64,000 nt of DNA from Flavobacterium aquariorum (GTDB lineage: Bacteria; Bacteroidota; Bacteroidia; Flavobacteriales; Flavobacteriaceae), in assembly GCF_003254745.1 (NCBI RefSeq), contig NZ_QKXH01000003.1, positions 124,001 to 188,000 of the forward strand, in the 5' to 3' direction. Shown here one piece after another: positions 28,437 through 36,787 of this stretch (the stretch's first letter is position 1; every line of letters begins with the position of its first letter). A program made the position numbers and the translations under genes. The notes beneath the pieces are model-generated. The model ran no database searches, had not been told where the DNA came from, and worked only from the letters and a program-made list of their open reading frames with translations.

Positions 28437-28437
28437 G

Positions 28438-30135
28438 ATGGTTTTGATTCTTTTGAGTTGGATTTATATATTTTTTTCGGCCATCAACCTTGGTTTTGTA
28501 ACCAACGGAATCCTGCGATTAAAGAACCGAAACTTTGTTATCCATGCAGTTCTAGGCCTATTCACAACCACCATTTTCACCAGCATTTGGGCTATTTTTG
28601 GGAGAGTGAATTTTGAATTTCATGTAGCTCTCCTCTTCGTTAACCTTGTCATTTTTTTAAAGTTTCAAAAAAAAATTATACTTCTGTATAAATCATTTTT
28701 TGAGGAATTAATTTCACTTACGCTTTCTTTAAAAATAGCATTAACCATTATTACTATCTTTATTCTTGCCCAATGCGCTTCCATTCCTTATATTTTAGAT
28801 AATGAATCTTATTATATTCAGACAATAAAATGGATCAATGAATATGGTTTTGTAAAAGGTTTGGCCAATTTGCATTTTTTCTTGGCCCAAACAAGTGGTT
28901 GGCACATTCTTCAGAGTGCGTACAGTTTTTCATTTTTATATGATAAATTCAATGACATCAGTGGTTTTTGCCTTTTGCTCGGAAATATATTCGCAATTAC
29001 GAAATTGAATGATTATTTCAAAAACAAAGATCAAAATTATCTAATTGTAGGTTTGCTCCCATTGGCAAACGTATTTTTCTTCCAATTTATAAGTTCACCT
29101 TCACCAGATATTCCAATCTATATTTTTTCATTCCTAATCTTCTTTTATTTTCTACAAAATTTTAAAAAACTGGATATTGAAAATTTTAACCTGATAGTGA
29201 TTCTGGTTCTTTTTTCCTTATTTATTAAAACAACTTCCTTTGCATTAATTTTCATTCCTATTGTTTTATTAGCCAAAAATTTTAAAAAAATATTACCTAA
29301 ACTTTTTAAATCTATCCTGCTTTCGATAGTTATATTGGTTCTATTTATAATTAAGAACACAATCGTTAGTGGCTTTCCATTTTTCCCGGTAATCAATTTC
29401 CATTTCTTCGAAACTGACTATAGAATACCTGAAACAATAGCAAAACTATATTATAAAGAAACTAAATTATATGGTTATTTTTTGACAGATGAGCAATACG
29501 ATAAAATGACTATTTATGAATTATTTATGAGATGGTTAACTCTACCAAAATTACATGGTTTGTTCAATAAATTAAGCATAACCCTAATTATTGTCATTCC
29601 AACATTCATAAGCAAATATTTCCACAGAAAAGAAATTTGGGTTCTCTACTTTATAATGTGCCTACAGCTCGTATTACTATTTTGTACCTCTCCACAATAT
29701 CGATTCTTCATGAATTTTTTATTATTTTTTTTATTTTTCTTGATGGTTTTATTCCTGAATCAAAAAAAAATCATCCTTTTATCTCTTTACTTTTCAATTT
29801 TCATAACTGGCTTTGTTTTGTTTATTCCAATTAATTTAAATTATTTCACCAAAAATAAATTCGTCCTGTCAACCAGTAATTTTTCGACAAAAAACATTGT
29901 TTTCCCATATAAAAACACAAAATCCAATACTACTTTTGAATACCTTCAAAACGGTAACCTTCATTTTTATTCTCCTATCGAAAATGTTTTTTTTTGGAGT
30001 TCAGGAGATGGGAAACTTCCTTGTGTGAACAAAAATCAAATCGAATATTTCAATTACTATTACAAAGTAAAACCTCAAATGCGGACTACCGATTTGAAAG
30101 ATGGTTTTTACTCCAAAAGCACTTCGAAAGAATAA
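28438..30135 (+). CDS. Large polytopic membrane protein, possible glycosyltransferase-like
   Basis: A 565-residue protein with at least ten hydrophobic segments spread over the first 460 residues and a soluble C-terminal region of about 100 residues (FYSPIENVFFWSSGDGKLPC). A periplasmic-type loop after the second or third helices contains LDNESYYIQTIKWINEYG, which resembles the acidic first loop of GT39/GT83-type lipid-linked sugar transferases, though no catalytic assignment is secure. It may belong to the LIC_10190 membrane family, from memory only. It begins one base after the LolD-like gene and is followed four bases later by the DUF2400-type gene, so all three probably share a transcript. 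Confidence 0.8.
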   Translation: MVLILLSWIYIFFSAINLGFVTNGILRLKNRNFVIHAVLGLFTTTIFTSIWAIFGRVNFEFHVALLFVNLVIFLKFQKKIILLYKSFFEELISLTLSLKIALTIITIFILAQCASIPYILDNESYYIQTIKWINEYGFVKGLANLHFFLAQTSGWHILQSAYSFSFLYDKFNDISGFCLLLGNIFAITKLNDYFKNKDQNYLIVGLLPLANVFFFQFISSPSPDIPIYIFSFLIFFYFLQNFKKLDIENFNLIVILVLFSLFIKTTSFALIFIPIVLLAKNFKKILPKLFKSILLSIVILVLFIIKNTIVSGFPFFPVINFHFFETDYRIPETIAKLYYKETKLYGYFLTDEQYDKMTIYELFMRWLTLPKLHGLFNKLSITLIIVIPTFISKYFHRKEIWVLYFIMCLQLVLLFCTSPQYRFFMNFLLFFLFFLMVLFLNQKKIILLSLYFSIFITGFVLFIPINLNYFTKNKFVLSTSNFSTKNIVFPYKNTKSNTTFEYLQNGNLHFYSPIENVFFWSSGDGKLPCVNKNQIEYFNYYYKVKPQMRTTDLKDGFYSKSTSKE

Positions 30136-30139
30136 TAAA

Positions 30140-30904
30140 ATGAATAAAACTGAACTTAAATCTTTTCTGGACGAAAAAGTAATATTATACAATAATCAGG
30201 ATTTCATCGAAAGTGATCCGGTACAAATTCCGCATTTATTTACTCAAAAGGAAGATATCGAAATTGCTGGATTCTTGAGCGCCACCATTTCCTGGGGAAA
30301 CCGAAAAATGATTGTCAAGAATGCACACAAAATGATGGATTTGATGGGGAATGCACCTTACGATTTTGTTATGTCGCACCGGGAAATCGACTTGGAACGA
30401 TTGGAAACTTTTGTGCATCGTACTTTTAACGGACAAGATTTTATCGGTTTTATTAAAGGGTTACAACATATTTACCAAAATCATATTGGATTGGAAACAA
30501 TCTTTAGTCAAAACATAGAAGGAAACGATTTGCAAAATAGCATTCATCAGTTCAAACAACATTTCTTTGAAATCCCACATCTTAGTCGAACACAAAAACA
30601 CATCTCCGACCCAATGAATGGTTCGGCTGCAAAACGAATCAATATGTACCTTAGATGGATGTGTCGTCAGGACAACAAAGGGGTTGATTTAGGGATTTGG
30701 AAAAGTATTCCGCCTTCTATCCTTTCCTGTCCATTAGACGTACATTCTGGAAATGTGGCCCGAAAACTGGGCTTGTTGACCCGAAAACAAAACGACGGAA
30801 AAGCTTTGGCTGAATTGGATTTAAATCTTAGAGAACTTGACCCAATAGATCCCGTAAAATATGATTTTGCCTTATTTGGATTGGGTGTTTTTGAAGGTTT
30901 TTAG
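30140..30904 (+). CDS. DUF2400 / TIGR02757-family protein
   Basis: A 254-residue cytoplasmic protein. The ATG at 30140 (MNKTELKSFLDEKV) is chosen because it follows the upstream stop by four bases; the in-frame GTG at 30101 lies inside that gene. Family landmarks are DPVQIPHLF near residue 29, IAGFLSATISWGNRKMI near 45 and the C-terminal block CPLDVHSGNVARKLGLL followed by RELDPIDPVKYDFALFGLGV. The last block resembles the helical DNA-glycosylase fold in style, but activity has not been assigned to my knowledge. An inverted repeat covers its stop codon. Confidence 0.9.
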   Translation: MNKTELKSFLDEKVILYNNQDFIESDPVQIPHLFTQKEDIEIAGFLSATISWGNRKMIVKNAHKMMDLMGNAPYDFVMSHREIDLERLETFVHRTFNGQDFIGFIKGLQHIYQNHIGLETIFSQNIEGNDLQNSIHQFKQHFFEIPHLSRTQKHISDPMNGSAAKRINMYLRWMCRQDNKGVDLGIWKSIPPSILSCPLDVHSGNVARKLGLLTRKQNDGKALAELDLNLRELDPIDPVKYDFALFGLGVFEGF

Positions 30905-30945
30905 ACAAAATCTATAAATTAACACTTCCTCTTATTTGTCTAAAA
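30899..30945 (+). terminator. Inverted repeat across the end of the DUF2400 gene
   Basis: TTTTAGACAAA (30899-30909, containing the stop codon) and TTTGTCTAAAA (30935-30945) are exact inverted copies with a 25-base loop. There is no strong T run directly after, so it is at best a weak terminator. Confidence 0.5.
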
Positions 30946-31102
30946 TTCAAATTAAATTTTTCAATATTTTTTTTATTCAACACCTTGTCACCTCATTATT
31001 AACAGATAACAATCAGTTTTAGTCTGTTTTATTAAAAAGCTTTTAGAATAATCATTATCTTTATTTAGATTTTTTTAATAAAAAAAAATACAACCCGGCA
31101 TT

Positions 31103-31117
31103 TGCAAAATTTTTGCA
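31103..31117. promoter_or_regulatory. 15-base perfect palindrome upstream of the HEAT-GT2-YaiO operon
   Basis: TGCAAAATTTTTGCA is symmetric about a central T and lies 28 bases before the ATG of the HEAT-repeat gene. Its position suits an operator. No regulator can be assigned. Confidence 0.4.
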
Positions 31118-31144
31118 TCACAATTCAAAACACAGCATTTATTA

Positions 31145-32206
31145 ATGGATGTATTAGTTTATTATTTAATTCTAATTGTTCTTCCCATAATGACTTGTGG
31201 GCTTTTCTTATTAATAGCCATCATAATCATCAATAGATTCCGATATGATTTATTAAGGCCAAAACTGAAAGCCGCAAAAAATGAAATCGACAATTTTTTA
31301 ACCAATATAATTTTTACTCCTTTTGAAGAAACACATTTCAAAGCAGAAATTGAACAATTTAAAAAAGTGATTCCTTTTGAAAAAAAATGGTGCAAAAAAT
31401 TAATTCTGAACGAAATTATTTTTTTGAAATCGAACCTAAAAGGTGATGTTACACAAACTTTCCAATTTTTATACGAACAATTTGGTTTGTTTGATTACAC
31501 CAAAAAGCTAATAAAAAGCCGAAGATTCTATTTGAAGTGTTTGGGAATGTTCCAACTTCAATCCTTAGAATACAAAAAAGGCATTTCCTATATTACCCCT
31601 TTATTATATCATAAAAACAGAAGCGTTAAATCAAGTGCATTTTTGTCATTAATTTCTCTAAACCCCAACAAATTAGAAACTCTAATTGATTTTTCACCTC
31701 AAATTGGCATTGCAGATGAAATCAATATCATGGACATTTTGCATCAGAAAAAAACAAAAATCCCTGATAATTTAAAAGAATGGATAAAGTCAGACAATCT
31801 TTCAGTCGTCAAATTGGGAATTAAATTGATGGTATTTTACAATTATACAAATGACAATGAAACGATCTTAAAACTATTAAGGCACAGTGACCATTCAGTT
31901 CGTCGCGAAGCAATCATAGCCACAAATTTTCTTTATATTTATGAAGCAGAGCCAGAATTGATAGAACAATTTAAGCAGGAAGACACCCAAAACAAGTTAG
32001 AAATCTTCAATACCCTTTCTGGAATTGGAATGAAAGATTCCGAACATTTCATTGCCCAATTATTTAAAAAAAAAACAGATGAAAACATTAAACTCGAAGC
32101 AGCATATTGCCTCTACAAAATAAACCCTAATTATTTTGATAAACATTTTCTAGATAATGAAGATGTTCAAAAAATGGTCAAACATATTAAAACACCGTAT
32201 CTCTAA
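31145..32206 (+). CDS. Membrane-anchored HEAT-repeat protein
   Basis: A 353-residue protein with one N-terminal membrane helix (residues 3-30, LILIVLPIMTCGLFLLIAII) and a cytoplasmic remainder made of paired amphipathic helices. HEAT-like units are visible at about 150-180 (NRSVKSSAFLSLISLNPNKL), 240-270 (DHSVRREAIIATNFLY) and 305-340 (DENIKLEAAYCLYKINPNY). Such solenoids are protein-binding scaffolds. Its stop overlaps the ATG of the family 2 glycosyltransferase, so tight coupling and a direct partnership with that enzyme are likely. No catalytic motif is seen. It could couple the synthase to regulation or to the outer-membrane barrel. Confidence 0.87.
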   Translation: MDVLVYYLILIVLPIMTCGLFLLIAIIIINRFRYDLLRPKLKAAKNEIDNFLTNIIFTPFEETHFKAEIEQFKKVIPFEKKWCKKLILNEIIFLKSNLKGDVTQTFQFLYEQFGLFDYTKKLIKSRRFYLKCLGMFQLQSLEYKKGISYITPLLYHKNRSVKSSAFLSLISLNPNKLETLIDFSPQIGIADEINIMDILHQKKTKIPDNLKEWIKSDNLSVVKLGIKLMVFYNYTNDNETILKLLRHSDHSVRREAIIATNFLYIYEAEPELIEQFKQEDTQNKLEIFNTLSGIGMKDSEHFIAQLFKKKTDENIKLEAAYCLYKINPNYFDKHFLDNEDVQKMVKHIKTPYL

Positions 32207-33633
32207 TGTTAGAAACTATACTAAACATATATGCTTATTTCGTAGGAATATTTTCCTTGACCTATATCATTAGCTATATCATTTTGGCAATGTTATCCTA
32301 TTATGCCATAAAAAAATACCTGAATAGCAAAAACTCTGTCCCAAACAATGTCATCCTAAAATCCAATTATATTCCGGGAGTTTCTGTGGTGGCTCCTGCA
32401 TTCAATGAAGGGGCAACTGTTGTTTATAACGTAAAATCATTACTCTCGCTAACCTATCCCAAATATGAAGTTGTACTAATAAATGATGGCAGTACAGATG
32501 ATACTCTTGAAAAACTCATTAAAGAGTTTGAATTAGTAAAAGTCGATTTTTATTATCAGGAAAAAATCAAAGCAAGCAAGGTAAGAGGCCATTATAAATC
32601 CACCAATCCAATTTATTCGAAACTATTGGTCGTTGACAAAGAGAATGCTAAAAGCAAAGCCGATGCAGTCAATGCTGGAATAAACTCCTCAAAGTACCCT
32701 CTCTTTTTATGCACCGATGTGGATTGCATATTGAAAAATGACACCATCATAAAATTGGCCAAGCCTTTTATTGAAGGAAAGAAAAGAGTTATCGCAACGG
32801 GAGCGGGCATTCGGATTTCCAATTCATGTGAAATAAAAGAAGGTTTTTTGGTCAAAATTCATTTCCCAAAAGGATGGTATCCCCGCTTTCAGGAATTGGA
32901 ATATGTACGCGCCTTTCTTTTTGGCAGAATGGCCTGGAGCCAAATCAATGGGTTGTTACTGGTTTCGGGTGGATTAGGAATGTTTGACAAAGAAATAGCA
33001 GTTGAGGCAGGTGGATATTTTCATAAATCATTGGGGGAAGATATGGAACTTATCACCCGAATGAGAAAATACATGTATAACAAGAAATTGCCTTTCTCTA
33101 TTCAGTATATTCCGGAGTCGCTTTGTTGGACAGAGGTACCCTCAACCAAAGAAGTCCTTATTCGCCAACGCGTTCGATGGGCGAGAGGACTAATTCAAAC
33201 CTTAAATTTTCACAAAGATGTTTTTTTCAATCCAAAATACGGAAAAACGGGATTTCTCATATTCCCCTATTTCTTTCTTTTTGAATTTCTCATTCCCATT
33301 TTAGAACTTATCGGCATAATTGTTTTAATCTTAAGTTTCTTCTTTTTAAATATGGATTATCACAATTTCCTATATTTATCCTCGGCTGTCTATCTATTTT
33401 ATCTGATTATTACGTTTATCTCAATATTGCTGGACGAGATTATTTATAAAAATTATGCCAACACAAAAGAAATTATAGTCCTCGTACTCATGGCTATAAT
33501 TGAACCTTTTTGCTATCACCCCGTCAATGTGTATGCTTCATTAAAAGGATATTACCATTTCTTTAGACAAAAAGAAATGCAATGGGGAAATATGCAGCGA
33601 CAAGGATTTAATACTACCCCAAAACAAAATTAG
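32206..33633 (+). CDS. Processive family 2 glycosyltransferase (PgaC/cellulose-synthase-like)
   Basis: A 475-residue inner-membrane polysaccharide synthase. An N-terminal hydrophobic segment (about 8-36) is followed by the GT-A domain with VVAPAFNEGA, Asp94 in NDGSTDDT, the DVD metal site at 171-173, the catalytic Asp279 in LGEDMEL and QRVRW at 321-325, the acceptor-binding motif of processive synthases. Three or four membrane helices follow at about 345-445. The closest relatives in plan are PgaC/IcaA and hyaluronan-type synthases. No PilZ domain is attached and no deacetylase gene is adjacent. ATG overlaps the HEAT gene stop; the YaiO barrel gene begins 27 bases downstream. The polymer is unknown. 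Confidence 0.93.
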   Translation: MLETILNIYAYFVGIFSLTYIISYIILAMLSYYAIKKYLNSKNSVPNNVILKSNYIPGVSVVAPAFNEGATVVYNVKSLLSLTYPKYEVVLINDGSTDDTLEKLIKEFELVKVDFYYQEKIKASKVRGHYKSTNPIYSKLLVVDKENAKSKADAVNAGINSSKYPLFLCTDVDCILKNDTIIKLAKPFIEGKKRVIATGAGIRISNSCEIKEGFLVKIHFPKGWYPRFQELEYVRAFLFGRMAWSQINGLLLVSGGLGMFDKEIAVEAGGYFHKSLGEDMELITRMRKYMYNKKLPFSIQYIPESLCWTEVPSTKEVLIRQRVRWARGLIQTLNFHKDVFFNPKYGKTGFLIFPYFFLFEFLIPILELIGIIVLILSFFFLNMDYHNFLYLSSAVYLFYLIITFISILLDEIIYKNYANTKEIIVLVLMAIIEPFCYHPVNVYASLKGYYHFFRQKEMQWGNMQRQGFNTTPKQN

Positions 33634-33660
33634 GTTACATACTTTAAATTTTAAAAAGGC

Positions 33661-34932
33661 ATGAAAGATAAAAAATACATAAAAATTCTCTTTATTGTTT
33701 TTCTTGTAATGGGAATGATGAACAGCAATGTTGTTTGGAGCCAAAAAATAGACGTTGACAGCCTTTTGAATGTTGCCATAAAAGAAGTAAACAAAGATAA
33801 AAACTATGAATCCGCATTAAAGAAAACCAGGTTAGGAATTAAATTGGCACCCGATTATCTGGATTTTCATTTATTGACAGGAAGAATTTACCAGTTGACA
33901 AACGAAAAAGACAGCGCCCGATACTATTACAATCATGTGATTGACAAAAATCCAGTTTATGAAGACGCTTTCACTTACCTCATCAATATGGACATCGAAG
34001 AAAAAAAATATGCCGATGCGGAGATTGTAGTCAATAAAGCAATCGAGGCACATCCCGGAAAAAAAGATTTTCGGTACAAGAAACTTACCATCTATGAATT
34101 AAAGGGAGAAAATGAAAAAAGTCAAACCTATCTAAAAGAAATGCAGGAAATGTATCCGGAAGATTCCGAATTCAAACTGCATCATTTTATTGATGAAACC
34201 CGATTCAAATCAGACCGAATTGGAATGATTTACAACTTCACCACATTCAACCGATCGGGTTATGGGCCCTGGCACTATGGAAGTTTACAATACATTGCAC
34301 AGCGAAATTGGGGATCTCTCATTACACGAATTAATTATTCCGACCGATATGCCAACGAACAAAGTGTAGCCAACGGTTTTCAATATGAAGTCGAAAGTTA
34401 TTTTTTCACTGGTAAAAACAGCTATTCCTTTGCTAGTGCCGGTTATAGTAGTGACCCTGTATTCCCAAAATTAAGACTCGGATATTCTTTTTTTCATAAC
34501 TTCAAAAAAGGATGGGAAGGCGATTTGGGCATTCGATACATTGATACCGAAGACAGTAATTTAACCTCTGCTGTTGTTGGTATCGGGAAATATTTGGGCT
34601 CCTATTGGCTCAATCTAAGATCTTACTTCTTTTTTGACAACAGTACCGTTTACCCCGTTTTTACGCTTACAAGTCGTTATTATTTTAACACTCGCTTCGA
34701 TTATCTGTCATTAATTGCCGGTTATGGGACTTCACCAGACGAGCGTACTACCCTTGGCCAAATCGAGCAGCGTTTATCTCTTGATTCCTTTAGAATTAGT
34801 GGCGGATACAATCGATTATTTGGAAAACATTACATAACAGGGTTACAGATATCCGTAAACAATCAAGAATACACACCCGGTTCGAAACAAATCGAAACCG
34901 AAATAGCGCTGATATTCCAATATCAATTTTAA
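33661..34932 (+). CDS. TPR plus YaiO-family outer-membrane beta-barrel protein
   Basis: A 423-residue protein. Residues 1-28 are a signal peptide ending VVWSQ. Residues 30-180 are tetratricopeptide-like helices (YESALKKTRLGIKLAPDY, DSARYYYNHVIDKNPVYE, AEIVVNKAIEAHPGKKD), and 190-423 form a beta-barrel ending in the outer-membrane-type aromatic strand (LIFQYQF). The barrel resembles the YaiO family. A periplasmic TPR region fused to a barrel is also the plan of PgaA, the poly-GlcNAc porin, so this is a good candidate for polymer export. In E. coli yaiO also lies close to a family 2 transferase gene, yaiP. It is the last intact gene of the operon. Confidence 0.9.
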   Translation: MKDKKYIKILFIVFLVMGMMNSNVVWSQKIDVDSLLNVAIKEVNKDKNYESALKKTRLGIKLAPDYLDFHLLTGRIYQLTNEKDSARYYYNHVIDKNPVYEDAFTYLINMDIEEKKYADAEIVVNKAIEAHPGKKDFRYKKLTIYELKGENEKSQTYLKEMQEMYPEDSEFKLHHFIDETRFKSDRIGMIYNFTTFNRSGYGPWHYGSLQYIAQRNWGSLITRINYSDRYANEQSVANGFQYEVESYFFTGKNSYSFASAGYSSDPVFPKLRLGYSFFHNFKKGWEGDLGIRYIDTEDSNLTSAVVGIGKYLGSYWLNLRSYFFFDNSTVYPVFTLTSRYYFNTRFDYLSLIAGYGTSPDERTTLGQIEQRLSLDSFRISGGYNRLFGKHYITGLQISVNNQEYTPGSKQIETEIALIFQYQF

Positions 34933-34994
34933 AAAAAGATACATTTTTTGTAAACTTATTGCGATTTAGTTAGCCAATTAAATAAAATTAATTT

Positions 34995-35095
34995 GGGCGT
35001 GCCCATACGGGTCGGGTTTTTCGTTCCCGCTTTTTTTATCCCTAAAAAAGGGACAAAAAAGAGCTCCACTTCACCCCCTCACGCGGGCGAGTGCC
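34995..35095. repeat. Palindromic intergenic repeat, family B, copy 1
   Basis: Begins GGGCGTGCCC, continues GGGTCGGGTTTTTCG and ends CCCTCACGCGGGC. A central hairpin pairs TTTTTTATCCCT with AGGGACAAAAAA (35031-35060). It is markedly GC-richer than its surroundings. A related element with the same ends is at 47050-47170. Confidence 0.65.
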
Positions 35096-35164
35096 TATAA
35101 ACAAAACAGTGTAGACTAAATGTTTTATTCCTAAATAATTAAAATGGACTAAACGATAAATAAA

Positions 35165-35684
35165 TTGCAAACAAAACATTTTTATCTCGCAATTACTTTT
35201 ATATTATTCCTTTTCAACTGCAAAATTATGGCTCAAAACCCCTTAATTTAGCGAATACAAAAGGGCAGGAAGTTGCTATACTTGCCTCTAGCCAAGATGC
35301 CAAAAACGCTGCCACGCTCTTAAAAAGTTATTTAGACCAAGCCTTTGAAAATCCTTTTATTATTGAATTTGACAATAAAAAAACCGATACAAAAGCCAAA
35401 ATAATTCTTCAAATTGCAAACGATTATAATGCAATTAAGGAAAATGTCTTTATTATCAAAAGCGATGAAAAAAGCATCTATTTGATTGGTTCCAATGAAA
35501 AAAAGTTGCGATATGCTGTTTATACCTCACTGGAAATTTGGGGATTTAGAAAATACACCGCAAAAGACACGTTCTAAAAATTGAAATCGAAAATCTAAAA
35601 GAATTACCCATTTGGAGAAAACGAAAAAACAAAAAACCAATGGTAATGATTGATGAAATTGAGTTGTATAATAAAGAATACTAA
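35165..35684 (+). pseudogene. Remnant of a secreted DUF4838/GH67-N-like glycoside hydrolase gene
   Basis: No single frame is open, but two shifted frames join into one protein. 35165-35251 encodes a signal peptide (QTKHFYLAITFILFLFNCKI then MAQNPLI) and then a stop. A second frame, 35251-35577, continues ANTKGQEVAILASSQDAKNA, then LLKSYLDQAF, VFIIKSDEKSIYLIGSNEKK and LRYAVYTSLEIWGFRKYTA before a stop. A third frame gives IEIENLKELPIWRK and ends at 35684. The pattern with YAVY-x-LE-x-WGFRKYT matches the N-terminal domain found before DUF4838 and alpha-glucuronidase-type hydrolases. The catalytic part is absent, so the gene is truncated as well as frameshifted. It directly follows the polysaccharide operon, suggesting a lost polymer-processing enzyme. 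Confidence 0.72.
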
Positions 35685-36129
35685 CCTGAGTTCGATTATA
35701 CTATTTTTCGTTTTTTTAGTTGATGGCAAAAAAGCAAAATGCTAACTCTTAGCCCCGATTGAAGTGAAAATCCTTTTGTCCAGTCCTCAAACGAGACAAA
35801 AGATTGCAACGGAAAGCGGGACGATATTAACAAAAAAGTAAAATGTTTCTGCTCTAAATTAGCATTCTACAATTCTTCTTAATTTATAAATACTTATTTA
35901 AATCTAATGATGCTTTTTCAATCATTCAACTATTTCCTTACCCTAACTCAATCATTACTAGATAAATAAAATTGGGGACAATTTAAGACTCTTTATCAAA
36001 ACTTTAAGAGGTTTAAAAACAGTAAATAAATGTTTGGCATAGTTGTTGTGCTTATGGAGCAAATGTATTTCAACGGATTTATTTGCATTTTATGGATAAA
36101 TTACTAAAGAAATATTTAAAAGATAAAAG
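35685..36129. other. Intergenic region upstream of the response regulator
   Basis: About 445 AT-rich bases containing the family A repeat (35742-35824). No open frame with coding character and no clear promoter match was seen before the response regulator. Confidence 0.5.
35742..35824. repeat. Palindromic intergenic repeat, family A, copy 2
   Basis: The left end CTAACTCTTAGCCCCGATTG and the right end GATTGCAACGGAAAGCGGGA match the ends of the element at 2203-2346. The central hairpin is short here: TTTTGTC / GACAAAA (35774-35801). Both copies share AACGAGAC in the right arm. Confidence 0.75.
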
Positions 36130-36552
36130 ATGGACAATTCAAATTATAAAATATTAATTGCTGAAGATGATGTTTTAATGATAAAAATCCTTGAGTTTAT
36201 ACTAAAAAAAGAAGGTTATCAGGTAACCTCATGCAAAGATGGTTTGAGCGCGATAGAAAAAATTCCGATACTTATACCAGACATGATCATCACCGATATT
36301 ATGCTTCCTTTTCATTCCGGGCTAGAAATAATAAATTTTACGAAAGGCGCATATGAAAATATTCATGTTATTGTAGTTTCTGCATTGGGAGAAGAAGAAG
36401 GAACAGTTATTGAAGCTTTTAATCTTGGAGCTGATGATTTCGTATCTAAGCCTTTTAATCCAAATGAATTATTGCTTAGAGTAAAACGTTTATTTGCAAA
36501 AAAAAATTACAGCATGAAACCAAAAGAATTGGAAGTGAGTATTAGTGTTTAA
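36130..36552 (+). CDS. Single-domain response regulator (CheY-like)
   Basis: A 140-residue receiver domain with nothing attached. The acidic pocket is AEDD at residues 11-14, the phospho-acceptor Asp56 is in ITDIMLP, the switch Ser is in VVSAL and the conserved Lys107 in SKPF. A 25-residue basic tail follows. Without a DNA-binding or enzymatic output it must act by binding a partner. It is the first intact gene after the HEAT/GT2/YaiO operon and the hydrolase remnant, and it ends in its own terminator, so a link to polysaccharide production is plausible but not shown. No cognate kinase is adjacent; the hybrid kinase at 11475-13568 is far away. Confidence 0.93.
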   Translation: MDNSNYKILIAEDDVLMIKILEFILKKEGYQVTSCKDGLSAIEKIPILIPDMIITDIMLPFHSGLEIINFTKGAYENIHVIVVSALGEEEGTVIEAFNLGADDFVSKPFNPNELLLRVKRLFAKKNYSMKPKELEVSISV

Positions 36553-36582
36553 AATAGTATCAAATAATTCAAGAACATAAAA

Positions 36583-36628
36583 AAACCTCTATATACTATG
36601 TGAAAAATAGTGTATAGAGGTTTCGTTT
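36583..36628 (+). terminator. Rho-independent terminator after the response regulator
   Basis: AAACCTCTATATACTAT (from 36583) and ATAGTGTATAGAGGTTT (to 36623) form a 17-bp stem with one G-T pair, followed by CG and a T run. Confidence 0.9.
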
Positions 36629-36761
36629 TTTACATTTTAACTGCTTTATAATAAATTTTTAATGATTCAATTAATATAAATCATAAAGACCTTATGAATC
36701 AATCAATTGCCAAATAAAGCCAAAGTTAGCTTGACCTTTCTTTCCTTAGTTTCAAAAAACC

Positions 36762-36769
36762 TATCTTTG
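36762..36769 (+). promoter_or_regulatory. -7 element of the DEAD-box helicase promoter
   Basis: TATCTTTG matches TAnnTTTG. A weak TTTC lies 20 bases upstream as a possible -33 element. The ATG is 18 bases downstream, so the leader is short. Confidence 0.6.
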
Positions 36770-36787
36770 CACAAAATTAAAACAATA

